64,000 bases of DNA from Anthracocystis setariae (GCA_928724745.1 CAKMXJ010000019.1:310001-374000), one strand, 5' to 3'; positions 53,701-61,656 are shown, counted from the first letter of the stretch. A program made the numbers and translations. The notes: a model not told the origin generated them from the sequence alone.

Positions 53701-53735
53701 GCACCGGTGCGTTCGGTAGATGTAGCAGCTTGCAT
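47799..53735 (-). CDS. Giant arrestin-like protein
   Basis: This 1978-residue single-exon protein is mostly Ser/Thr/Pro-rich and disordered-looking, with three structured blocks. Block one, about 468-650 (RKIDLCDHVRVHVEPLVDRL ... SYSLAGTVVVEVPKI ... LSVRFVGYSVYVD), looks like an arrestin N-domain. Block two, about 1015-1180 (FVHRPTLHLPPELG ... NFSLTLSLPSHVQVNGPKSDVLSFGVQIEV), and block three, about 1515-1620 (RVRMTINLPLVSSDLD ... YVRVRHKLKVKLGLGL), look like arrestin C-domain parts separated by long insertions. LPAY (about 1657) and LPRY (about 1678) are L/PPxY-like motifs of the kind used by alpha-arrestins to bind Rsp5-type ubiquitin ligases. The C-terminus is very acidic. The role is therefore inferred as an arrestin-type trafficking adaptor. 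The arrestin reading comes from pattern recognition and is not certain. Confidence 0.65.
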   Translation of the reverse strand: MQAATSTERTGASLMVPSSSTPSTANISPTSTSLDVASTHHASIFMPNHHRAHNPNDSKLKSNPSFKSRRSSLLSSMLKPKSKHDTHKPITPPTRPSSVATPPKPRPSDATSLVNEPSPSHPTPSHTSNPATSSKPRTHSASQPNLFPSHESTPELLTSSGSPLIAPSPSAMELTQGSSSTFSSSAHVKSFDFASTGATLNPIHSQLLHPAASRERSSLSLLETNSPWPGHPTASPVTQEQTNTQHPNESVPPSPDPAEPNVQAAASRDIQNARSPYPIITHTASPWQVLNDHNVHPRSTGPQNETSLSPQAMPHNATGHESNVDANHFCDSPADLPLSSSSFVISPQRFSSLGRRSAAPLALERSTPGSASTQSDAVAHTSTVDQDVGARTDRRMSMLDFLTAENVAALSSQLTHASASAEDLPRSLQQPSRAGPRSSTLAPPSVPLIEASRQLRLESAAARSKALQTRKIDLCDHVRVHVEPLVDRLTMFGSMQSSSNYSLAGTVVVEVPKINVPRLSSAASVDRTGTTTHVPSVHVESLSVRFVGYSVYVDATGRFNATKLTEVAQDLLQPQGFNCPAELVQTGDRAASPDSETKAHCDVNQQLLKYETEFDLSIPGWLPASQRSRFGATFYCVQAVAVVEGQVVLSALSGFDAFGGDGSQAQSSTPGAARSLESELLESSPVQSPTDRKEGSQLASASIKHKTKTTWLNKTAKQLQLRSSKKSNSADADRASSSSNARRGLGSKDAVKTLGEPDPLFTKTTEAHNQRLPNGQHSIKSECLSILIGRCRDVVPVPVARLARLATVSQVLRADAATTSLSQSMLDLANLQEPLPAVVSSETDPCADSADTPRSRLATSVSAPTLLNVQDERIAQHGMTQDASTPLSNDFSVSAAPEGEAEVAAQSRPTLAPSPRIDSSPREWGAAPPSMAAEPERQPSSVMPRAPSAFDAPRDPAKLAAAASMLTPSATLPNLPSSMSRGSSLLDPRIGNASSPPRTSSRSVTIGGSSVPLRHFVHRPTLHLPPELGVTPDKDAGGGLNFSLTLSLPSHVQVNGPKSDVLSFGVQIEVGRTEGWEALRKYGGIRLKDMELVCLQTERHSSMPSRTFLRAFPVVSQPDDAVYAADLPVVTSTRKISAEPDNAKAALERRLRQGYDRSLVLDHITLVNKGQAPDPFEHNVERVRTTIVGPPPFALKKRVPEPAKEQAEPETKAKAKIRVNTNVADRPGGPSGSPWRGSPASSGANTPDGTPHSAGLSSLRAAFAPAAQLGSGSRTSVMQPAPRALARSNHSSSSSLRQAFQSSDGCAAMQPSRTASPLATSSSPNALSRGRRPIPFDLSDPTATAVDSSSNDAARDAEAGNAEAEAGEPADAALPITSTMPVPNESRMMSRTSHGDEAASGREAQRRSTPEARTAGSAAAAMPAPRLGVTSSVSTRPSVPAASRRSRFETAISRLSTFASSMLEQQTEGSPSGGRNQDVRGTSSIAHSSSGPQSASIGATYAFAGDDGQGVDLNKGRVRMTINLPLVSSDLDMARKANSAQLISDFESPYVRVRHKLKVKLGLGLKSNLANGEDGEEWAQALVMCVPVRFTEAPPKEVQEQFGPVDVVATSAGSVAPHDASLPASADGALNGATAIARAADGQSAGISSPGTFREPLLPAYAQLFREDGSRLADEGEDLPRYPGRMSVVGEIDEDLVGDASAPDHGQGEQITSDVEASNALPTVDEEGATGSRELAEASAAMAGASDGATEMQTRASTLARLASLPSLPTSMDRTTSLPGHRLLSRTASWGDYGLRPTLAPHAMPGSTVGVSSISAAEKGFNTGTTMPRIGSSAFDPLPTRPGMRQRSATSVSLTFSRITPAEVVDEALVTGAMDDEEDRMEMLRPSHTLDSLNGGSQRELDGSGQDDDEDENVADEMMGEDEDDDDVEMMGELNSPGDESEVGDTTVRMFSQAGTRLTGNQDEEEEEEGVVEFGRAL

Positions 53736-56020
53736 GGTGCATACGTCCCACCTCGGGTAATCTTGAGGGCTTTACTTCATGTGTGGGCGTGCCGCGGTCG
53801 GGACGAAGAGGCGGCAACGGCGATGGGTTGTGGAGATGTGGGACCACAGTCAAGAGACGTTAGAAGTGGCTGGACCAGTTCGAGAGACAGGCTGGTGATG
53901 ATGTCGATTTTCAAGAGCGTCTGGGCGTGGGCGTGTCAACTGAAGTGCGCCGATGAAGAGAGCAAAGCGAATGACAAGATCGAAGCAGCGTTCGGCGTTG
54001 TTCGTTGCTGTGAAATTAATAGAATAGGATGAGGGGTGCGTGACCGCAACGATGAGCCCAGGGACTATGGTGGCGAGGTCGACGTCGATGTGAGAAAACG
54101 AGATATCCAAGAGGAAAGCAGCGTCAAGTGATAGCCCGAGCGTTTCGGTGTGTGGTTGTACAGTACAGTACAGTACTGTAGCACCGCCTCGAGCGGATCG
54201 CAAGCCTACTGAACCGTAAGATGGATGTCGAACGGTGTGTGCGTGATGACAAGTGTTGCGGAACGACCGATGGCGAGCAAAGTTGGCGAGGGCGTACAGC
54301 GAAGTGCAGTGCAGTGCAGTGCACACTACAGTAAACTGTACTGTACTGTACAATATATAAGTATTCGGTGGTGTTCCGGACTGAGTCAACAGACAAGTGG
54401 AGCCGACAGCACTGCATTCAGAGTCAGCCGTAAATCACAGAATGTGAATCATCGCGCAACAAAGGGCATCCATCTCTATCGCGGCGGCCGACGAGCAAGC
54501 GGCGGAGGAGGCAGAGGAGGCGGCGGCGGCGCGTGCATCAGGGTTGGCCAATTTCAGAAGCAGAAGCGTCGGTCGGTCGGGGTTTGGCGTGAGTCGGGGT
54601 GGGCGCCAAATTTCAACAACAAAAATCGCATTTAGAATAATAATATACAGTCCAGTGCAGTGCAGTACTGTAGCCCCAAACGTGGCAAGTGTGCTTTGCT
54701 GTTGCTGCTGTTGCTGTTGCTGCTTGATGCCATGCATGCACCATGCATGTCCTGTACTGTACTGTAATTTCGACCGAGCCGAGGTGGTTGACAGCCTTTC
54801 GTTGCCATCGAGTTCAGTGCAAGGTGCATTTGAGCCTGCACATCTCACGCTGCTGGCCTCCTTCTTTTTTTTTGCGCTGTCTTCTGGTCTGTTTTCGTTG
54901 GGTACAGTACTGCTTTGCTGTGATTGACTAGACTCTGCTTTGGCGCATCTGTGATTCTGTTCAGTACGAGTACAGTGTGCAAGTCTGTTGAGCTCAAGTC
55001 CTGATGGACGCTTGCGTTTCAATCTGCAGTCGCATGTTGCCAAGCTCTGATATGTTTTGCAAGCTAAAAACTCGACCCTCTGCCTGTTAGCCGCCGCTGC
55101 TTGCGCCAACCCGGACCAGACAAGCCAGCATATGGCGAGAAAGGATCAAAGAACAGTCGATCAGCATCGAATACAGTATCAGAGGAAAAGCAAGCAAGCA
55201 ACCAACCAACCCGAACCAGCGGGCAACAGTCAGCAGGCAGAGGCAGGCTGCAAAAGGGAAAGCCCCGGTCGAGCGATAAGGCGGCTTTGCTCTGGCCATT
55301 TTTTTGATTAATTGATATTAAATTTGGCTGATTTTGGCTTGGATTTCTCCATCGGATGCACAGCGAGCCACATTGCCTGCGCCATCATCCTCTTATTTGT
55401 ACTTTGGAAGTGGTGCGTGTGCTGTGTGATTTTTTTTCGGTAGCTTCTCTTGTTAGATTCGACTCGTCGCATCGCATCGCATCGGCTCGTCAAGACGCAG
55501 ATGCAGACAGCCAAGCAAAGCAAAGCAAAGCAAAGCAAAGCAAAGCAAAGCAAAGCAAAGCAAAGCAAAGCAAAGCAAAGCAAAGCAAACAACTGAGTAT
55601 TACTCCATTTTCCGCATCAGATAGATATCCAGCCGATTCGTTCGTAATTGGGCTCTGTTCGTAACACCTCGCTATACGTCATCAGACACTGTAACGTAGA
55701 ACACATCGTAATCAAGAAAACTACATAGTAATGCATAAGATCATGACATCGTTATCATTAGTAGTGATCGTAACGATCAATTGTGGAGGTTGAGATCAAG
55801 TGAGCTGAGCGATCTGAGCTGTCTTGGTCCATCTCGTCGCCGTCGCCGTCCTCCGCTACGGGTACCTGTACAGTACACACATGTTCATGGTGCTCACGTC
55901 TTACTATTGCAATGCTATCGAGTCTAAGCTACTGTACTACATCATTGATAAAGGCGTCGATCTGATCGTCGATGTCTGGAGACGAGCGATTGACATCAGG
56001 AACCGCCTCCTCCTCCTCCT
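53736..56020. other. Intergenic region between the arrestin-like gene and the LTR element
   Basis: 2285 bp with no supportable gene. It is rich in GTACTGTACTG-type motifs (54158-54180, 54336-54351, about 54753-54766, 54902-54911, 55867-55876), GTGCA repeats (54303-54322) and a 77-bp pentanucleotide array. It ends in a CTC repeat (about 56005-56020) that was the insertion site of the retrotransposon. Confidence 0.45.
55513..55589. repeat. (CAAAG)15 pentanucleotide array
   Basis: About 15 nearly perfect units over 77 bp, 430 bp left of the retrotransposon. Confidence 0.97.
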
Positions 56021-56379
56021 TGTTATGATTGGGATATCGGGAGAGTTAGTGTTTGGTTTCAGTATTAACATTGACGGGGGTAGTTCCCCCCGATGAAGTC
56101 CCGGATCGAGGATCGGGACAGACTGCGGCATCTTCCGGGGGATATCCGGGTGGCCACATAATCTCACGAAATGATCCCGCCACACTCACGACAGGACGTC
56201 GATTGTATTTTAGCTTACTCACTATAGTAGGTGGAAATATCAGACCTTCTCCCGATCTCCCGCTCACCCGCTCCGCTATCTAGGCAACGATCCCGGGAAC
56301 AACACCCGGTACCACGCCCCTGGCCTCGATACAGACGCACCGCCACGTTCCGAGGTTCCCAGACCCCAGGAGCATAACA
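56021..56379 (+). repeat. 5' long terminal repeat
   Basis: The left boundary is set by the repeat shared with 63864-64000. The right boundary is inferred from the terminal inverted repeat TGTTATG...CATAACA, which closes at 56373-56379. The likely transcript start is near 56198, giving U3 of about 177 bp; CATAAT at 56156-56161 is a weak TATA candidate. Confidence 0.85.
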
Positions 56380-56390
56380 TTACAATCGAC
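56380..56390 (+). promoter_or_regulatory. Putative self-primer binding site
   Basis: TACAATCGAC (56381-56390), one base after the LTR, is the exact reverse complement of GTCGATTGTA inside the LTR (56198-56207). No match to a tRNA 3' end (TGG...) is seen at this place. The arrangement is as in Tf1-type elements, which prime reverse transcription with the 5' end of their own mRNA. Confidence 0.6.
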
Positions 56391-56426
56391 CTCCCCGTTG
56401 CCGTCAACGCGGAAACTCCAGCTACC

Positions 56427-59400
56427 ATGCAAACCCGTAGCCAGCATCGTCCCGGCTCCCCGGACTCTGTTACGGGTTCGGGCAGCCCTACCCCCGCTTC
56501 GGGAGTCGACCCCGTCCAGGGACTAGTTGCCGCCGTGCAGAACCTAACCGCCCTGGTCGGAGGACTCGCCGACCAGATCCGGCTGCTCAACAGCGGCCGA
56601 GCCCCCGACCCCGCCGTCCCGACCCCGGCAGAACCGGGCCTCCCGCCCATGGAGCACCCGGGAGACCCTTCTCCGGAACGCGAGACCTTGGAGGAAAGGT
56701 ACGCCCGCGCTACTCGCCTGATGGGCGAGCGCGGGGCCAATCCCCAGCCGGTGCCCCCGGGAGCTCCCGTCGTGGCTCCCAACTGGGACCTTACGGAGGA
56801 CTATTCCTCCCGGGTCAAGACCCCGGAAGTTAGCGTTGCCGCCCCCTCCTGGGACGGTAAGCGCGACGAGCTGGAGGCTTTCATCGAACAATGCGCCCTC
56901 CATTTCGATCTTAACCCGGCGCGCTTCCCCTCCGACCCCCGCCGTGTCTTATGGGCCCTAGCCCATATCTCGGGTGTACCCCGGGAGCGGCTCCGCAACC
57001 TGCGCCAGGCCCGCCCGGAAATCAACCTGTTCCACAAATGGGACACGTTCTGCGCCGATCTTCGCCGCACCTACGGGGATCCTAACCCGGGACACACCGC
57101 CCGGGTCAAGCTCCAGCGGCTGCGTCAATCGGGAAGCGTTAGCGCTCACGCTGCCGAGTTCTTGGCCCTAGCCACTAAGGCTAACGCTACCGACAATCAG
57201 CAATTGCTGACGACCTTCCAGCTTAGCCTCCGGGAGAGCCTCCGGCAGAAGCTCCTCCACGTGGAGACCTACGACCTGCACGAGTACATTGACACCGCTA
57301 TCCGAACAGAGCAGCGAATGTACGAAATCGGCTTGGTGACCCCGGGTCACTCGGACACCCCGGGTCGCCCGGAACGCCGCCCCGAACTTCGGGGCGGTCG
57401 CCCACCCAATCCGACGGTACCCCGTCGGGAGACCCCCAACAAGCGGGGTGATCCGCCCCGCCCCGGGCTGGCCAGCCGGGAGCTTCCCGACGAGGTCCGC
57501 AAGTACCGTCGGGAAAACAACCTCTGCTACGGGTGCGGGGGCCCTCACGCAGTCCGGGACTGCCCAAAGGCCGCCCAGACTCGGCCCCTCCGGGCCAACG
57601 TGGCTATCCTAGACCCCGCCAACGGCGAGCTTTTGGTCCAACCCCTGGTCCCGGACGTCCCGGAGACCCGGTGGTCCGGGGAGGACGAAGCCACACCTAT
57701 CAACGGCGAGGATGACCTACCCGATGACCGCTCCGTCCTTTCCTATGACCCGGAGTGGGACCCCGAGTCCACCGACCACCCTCAGTCCCTCCCGGTGAGG
57801 GCCAACATCGCCCAACTTCGCCAGGACCCGGGACTCGTGGATCTCAGGAGCCATGTAGCGGCCCTCATCCCTCCCGCCGAGCCGGTGATCAGCGGGGACA
57901 CCATCCGAGTACACCGACACCCCAGCATCCCGGTGTATGAGTGCTGGGTCACGCTGGCCGGGTGCCGTGCCCGGGCCCTCATTGACGGGGGCGCCACCGC
58001 GTCTTTTGTGGACAGGGCCATGCTGGATCGGGAGGTGGGCGTCCCGGAGGCCCTCCGGGCCCCGGTGCGCACGGCAACCTTCGATTCCCATTCAGAGGAC
58101 ATCACCCACACCCTCCGGGCAACGGTCAGCCTCGCGGGAGTCCCGGTTACCCCGAATCATCCATTCTATGTCGCACCCCGCATCTCCGATTATGATATCA
58201 TCCTAGGAATGGATTGGATTGAGAAGACCGAACCGGTACTCAATTATCAAACCCAAACCATGCACTTCCCGCTCCCGGGAGGAGGGGGTTACGCCACCAC
58301 CTCTGTTCAGCCTACCGGCCCTCCGCTGCTTACCAATAGCCAGGAACCCGCCCCGGGGGAGGATTGTTTCGCTATCCACCCCAGCTCTTTGGGGCCACCC
58401 CGGGCCCCAGGCCTCCCGGAAGAGTACCGGGACTTCTCGGACGTGTTCAATGAGGTTAACGCCGACGTGCTCCCGCCTCGCCGGCCTCACGACCACCAGA
58501 TTAACCTCCTCCCCGGAGCCCAGATCCCACATGGCGCACTATACTCCCTCTCCGGGAGAGAAATGGAGGAACTTAAGACCTATCTTGATAAGATGCTTGA
58601 GATAGGGTTCATCCGGCCGTCCAAGAGCCCGGCAGCCGCCCCTATCATCTTCGTCCCGAAGAAAGATGGCAAACTCCGCCTTTGCGTCGACTACCGGGCC
58701 CTCAACAGCATCACCGTCAAGGACAAGTATCCGATTCCCCTGATCTCCGAGCACCTGGACTGCCTCTCCCGGGCTAAGATTTACACAAAATTGGATCTTA
58801 AGGGGGCCTACAATCTTGTCCGCATCGCGGAGGGCGACGAATGGAAAACAGCCTTCCGGACCAGGTACGGGAGCTACGAATACTTAGTTATGCCCTTTGG
58901 ACTATGTAACGCCCCGTCCACTTTCCAGCGTCTCATGAACCACGTTCTCCACGACCTCTTGGATGTCACCGTAATAGTGTATTTGGATGATATCCTCATA
59001 TTCTCGGTTGACCCCGCAGAACACACCTCTCACGTCCGGGAGGTGTTGAGACGCCTCCGAGACCACAAGCTGTACTGTGCCCCGGAAAAATGTGACTTCG
59101 GGACCTCGTCTGTCGAGTTCCTCGGGTACCGGGTCAGTCCCGGGGGGATCAGCATGGACCCCGGTAAGGTGGACGCGGTGACGTCCTGGCCAGAACCAGT
59201 CACCATCCGGGACATCCAGGTCTTCTTAGGGTTTGCCAACTTCTATCGCCGCTTCATCCGGCACTACTCCCGGGTGGCGTCCCCGCTCACCGATCGGCTC
59301 AAGAACAAGGCCTCCGGTAAGATCAACCTGGAGCCCCAGGAGCGGGAGGCTTTCATCCGACTCAAAGAAGCCTTCACTACCGCCCCAATCCTACAACACT

Positions 59401-61238
59401 TCGACCCCTCCCGGCTCACAGTGATCGAAACAGACGCTAGCGATTACGTCGTGGCTGCCGTACTCTCACAGTGGTACGCCGCCCCGGGGACCGACCCCGA
59501 GGCTGTACCCCGGCCCTCGACCCACCGGCTCCATCCGGTAGCCTATTGGTCGCGAAAGATGCAACCCGCAGAGCGTAATTACGAAATCCACGATAAAGAA
59601 CTCCTAGCGATTGTAGACGCGTTGCAAGAATGGAGACATTACCTCCACGGGCTCCAGGAGCCGTTTGAGGTGCTCACCGACCACCAGGCCCTCCAATATT
59701 TCCAAACGAAACGGCAACTTAACAGGCGGCAGGCCCGGTGGAGCATGGCTCTCGGGGAGTTCACGTTTACCATTACGTACCGACCCGGGACCCAGGCAAC
59801 CCGCCCAGACGCTCTGTCCCGGCGCTCCGATGGTCATCCCAACACCACCACCACCAATCATCAGCATGACCCCTCTAACGTCGCGGTCCTCCTACCCCCT
59901 TACCTGTTCCAAGATCTCGGGCTGGCGGAACAACGAACACCGGCTGCGCACCGGATATCGGACGTAGTCCCGGGCCCCGACCCTCTCCCGACCAGTCCCG
60001 CGTCCCCCGCCGAAGTGAAACGAATCCTAGAGCGCTACCACGACCACCCGACGGCGGGACACCCGGGAGTGGCCGCTACCCTGGAACTGGTCCGCCGCCA
60101 CCACTCCTGGCCCAATTTCAAGCACGATGTCACGGAGTACGTTCGGACCTGTGGAGCCTGTAAGCGCGCTAAAGCGCCCCGGCATAAGCCTTACGGACTG
60201 CTGCTCCCGCTCGACGCCCCGACCCGGCCGTTCGGGACCATCACCATGGACCATATTGAGGGTCTCCCGGTTTCCCGGGTCGGTGGCCTCACGTTCGACT
60301 CCATCCTCGTCGTCGTCGATCGTCTCACCAAGTACTCCCTTTTCCTCCCGGCCCGGAAGTCCGATACGGCCAAAGATCTCGCCCACATGCTGTTCTCCCG
60401 CGTCTTTGCCTATTTTGGACTCCCGGACACCATCGTGTCAGACCGGGGGCGCACGTTTGTAGCGTCCCTGTGGAAGGATATCCTAACAGCCCTCGGGACC
60501 ACTCCGGCCCTCTCCACAGCCTATCACCCGCAAACAGATGGCCAAACCGAGCGTGTTAATCAAAATCTAGAGGTTTTCCTCCGATTCTATGTCAACTACC
60601 AGCAGGACGACTGGGCGTCCTGGCTACCGTACGCCCAACTTACGCTAAACAATAGAGTGTCAGCTACAACCGGGCTACCGGCCACCCTACCCCTGTTTGG
60701 ATTCACCCCGAAAACCCTCCCCGGGTCACCAGCCCTTTCCCCGGGCGGTATACCGCCCTCCGATTCGGCTTTCCGGGGACTCCTCCAACACTGCCGGGCC
60801 AACATTAACCACGCTGCCACCCTGATGTCCAAATACGCAAACCGCTCCAGGATGGACCGGTCTTTTTCCGGGGGTGACATGGTGCTACTCCGCACCCGAC
60901 ATCTCCGTCAAGATCGACCGTCCCGGAAGTTAGGGAACCCGTTAGCGGGGCCGTTCCGGGTTCTCAAGGCGGTGGGCCCCCCGGGCCTACAAGTTGGACC
61001 TCCCGCCCGCCTGGAAAATCCACCCGGTGTTTCACGTCAGCCTCCTGGAACCGCACTCCCCGGACACCCGACCCTCCGAGCACGCCCCGACGTCCCGGCG
61101 CCTGGAGGACGACCGACAGGACTTCGAAGTGGAAGATATTTTGGCTTCCCGAGAGACACGTCGGGGGCGGCAGTACCGGGTGAAGTGGGCAGGCTACACC
61201 CAACCTACGTGGGAGCCAGCGGCTCACTTAGAGAATAG
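56427..61238 (+). CDS. Gag-Pol polyprotein of the LTR retrotransposon (C-terminal chromodomain out of frame)
   Basis: This 1603-residue frame from ATG 56427 encodes all retrotransposition functions in one frame. Gag capsid-like region, about 125-300. CCHC zinc knuckle Cys367-Cys379, with the spacing CX2CX3HX4C (one residue shorter than usual). Protease active site Asp520 in LIDGGAT, where the usual DSG/DTG is DGG. Reverse transcriptase with YLDD at 852-855. RNase H (IETDASDYV ... NYEIHDKELLAI ... TDHQAL). Integrase with an HHCC zinc domain and DD35E triad Asp1275, Asp1339 and Glu1375, then the GPF module (about residue 1510). After a run of six C (60977-60982) the frame turns into non-homologous Pro/Gly/Arg-rich sequence and stops at 61236-61238, while the chromodomain continues in the +1 frame. 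Codon use is far more GC-rich than in the host genes. Confidence 0.93.
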   Translation: MQTRSQHRPGSPDSVTGSGSPTPASGVDPVQGLVAAVQNLTALVGGLADQIRLLNSGRAPDPAVPTPAEPGLPPMEHPGDPSPERETLEERYARATRLMGERGANPQPVPPGAPVVAPNWDLTEDYSSRVKTPEVSVAAPSWDGKRDELEAFIEQCALHFDLNPARFPSDPRRVLWALAHISGVPRERLRNLRQARPEINLFHKWDTFCADLRRTYGDPNPGHTARVKLQRLRQSGSVSAHAAEFLALATKANATDNQQLLTTFQLSLRESLRQKLLHVETYDLHEYIDTAIRTEQRMYEIGLVTPGHSDTPGRPERRPELRGGRPPNPTVPRRETPNKRGDPPRPGLASRELPDEVRKYRRENNLCYGCGGPHAVRDCPKAAQTRPLRANVAILDPANGELLVQPLVPDVPETRWSGEDEATPINGEDDLPDDRSVLSYDPEWDPESTDHPQSLPVRANIAQLRQDPGLVDLRSHVAALIPPAEPVISGDTIRVHRHPSIPVYECWVTLAGCRARALIDGGATASFVDRAMLDREVGVPEALRAPVRTATFDSHSEDITHTLRATVSLAGVPVTPNHPFYVAPRISDYDIILGMDWIEKTEPVLNYQTQTMHFPLPGGGGYATTSVQPTGPPLLTNSQEPAPGEDCFAIHPSSLGPPRAPGLPEEYRDFSDVFNEVNADVLPPRRPHDHQINLLPGAQIPHGALYSLSGREMEELKTYLDKMLEIGFIRPSKSPAAAPIIFVPKKDGKLRLCVDYRALNSITVKDKYPIPLISEHLDCLSRAKIYTKLDLKGAYNLVRIAEGDEWKTAFRTRYGSYEYLVMPFGLCNAPSTFQRLMNHVLHDLLDVTVIVYLDDILIFSVDPAEHTSHVREVLRRLRDHKLYCAPEKCDFGTSSVEFLGYRVSPGGISMDPGKVDAVTSWPEPVTIRDIQVFLGFANFYRRFIRHYSRVASPLTDRLKNKASGKINLEPQEREAFIRLKEAFTTAPILQHFDPSRLTVIETDASDYVVAAVLSQWYAAPGTDPEAVPRPSTHRLHPVAYWSRKMQPAERNYEIHDKELLAIVDALQEWRHYLHGLQEPFEVLTDHQALQYFQTKRQLNRRQARWSMALGEFTFTITYRPGTQATRPDALSRRSDGHPNTTTTNHQHDPSNVAVLLPPYLFQDLGLAEQRTPAAHRISDVVPGPDPLPTSPASPAEVKRILERYHDHPTAGHPGVAATLELVRRHHSWPNFKHDVTEYVRTCGACKRAKAPRHKPYGLLLPLDAPTRPFGTITMDHIEGLPVSRVGGLTFDSILVVVDRLTKYSLFLPARKSDTAKDLAHMLFSRVFAYFGLPDTIVSDRGRTFVASLWKDILTALGTTPALSTAYHPQTDGQTERVNQNLEVFLRFYVNYQQDDWASWLPYAQLTLNNRVSATTGLPATLPLFGFTPKTLPGSPALSPGGIPPSDSAFRGLLQHCRANINHAATLMSKYANRSRMDRSFSGGDMVLLRTRHLRQDRPSRKLGNPLAGPFRVLKAVGPPGLQVGPPARLENPPGVSRQPPGTALPGHPTLRARPDVPAPGGRPTGLRSGRYFGFPRDTSGAAVPGEVGRLHPTYVGASGSLRE

Positions 61239-61305
61239 CCAGGAGTTGCTCCAGGAATTCCATCAGCGGCAGTCCGGGAGCCAAGCTAGCTCCCGGGACT
61301 GCTGA
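60983..61305 (+). pseudogene. Chromodomain and integrase tail in the +1 frame, separated from Gag-Pol by a frameshift
   Basis: The +1 frame from just after the C6 run encodes the integrase C-terminal end (WKIHPVFHVSLLEPH) and a chromodomain (FEVEDILASRETRRGRQYRVKWAGY, about 61123-61197, with the aromatic residues of YRVKWAGY and the following WEPAAHL). It ends with a stop at 61303-61305. Such chromodomains direct integration to marked chromatin in chromoviruses. In this copy it would not be made as part of Gag-Pol unless the ribosome shifts frame, or unless the C-run length is a sequencing error. Confidence 0.85.
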
Positions 61306-61510
61306 CTCCCGATTGCCCCCGCCCCTCGGACTCTAGCGCGGGAGCGGCCGGCGCGGTCACCTTGGGAAGCAGCAGCCAGGGAACGGAGGACGCACCAGCC
61401 CAATCCGGGACGCGGGACAGTTGTCGGGAGTCAGGCGTCCCGCCAAACTCAGTGTGCTCCGGGTGCCCCCTCGACCCGGTCACCACGCCCAGGGGACAGA
61501 AGGCTCATCG

Positions 61511-61566
61511 ACGCACGCACACACACACCCACACTCTCATCCTCACTCACACACACACACACACAC
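61511..61566. repeat. (CA)n microsatellite inside the retrotransposon
   Basis: Two CA tracts (about 61511-61527 and 61544-61566) separated by a CT-rich spacer. They lie between the end of pol and the 3' end of the antisense gene. Confidence 0.9.
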
Positions 61567-61599
61567 CCTCAACACGCGGGAATTCACGGCAAACACAAT

Positions 61600-61605
61600 T
61601 TTATT
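61600..61605 (-). terminator. Poly(A) signal of the antisense gene
   Basis: AATAAA on the minus strand, 52 nt after the antisense stop codon (61657-61659). Confidence 0.6.
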
Positions 61606-61656
61606 CCCGGGATCCTAATGATCCCGGACACACGACATGACACAGTTCCCGGGGGC

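Noticed and set aside
56380..56400. tRNA-type primer binding site after the 5' LTR
   Set aside because: No TGG-initial sequence matching a tRNA 3' end occurs here; the self-complementary site explains the position better.
60977..60982. Programmed frameshift as the default explanation of the chromodomain frame
   Set aside because: Fungal elements usually shift between gag and pol, not inside the integrase tail. A homopolymer indel is simpler, so programmed shifting is kept only as an alternative.
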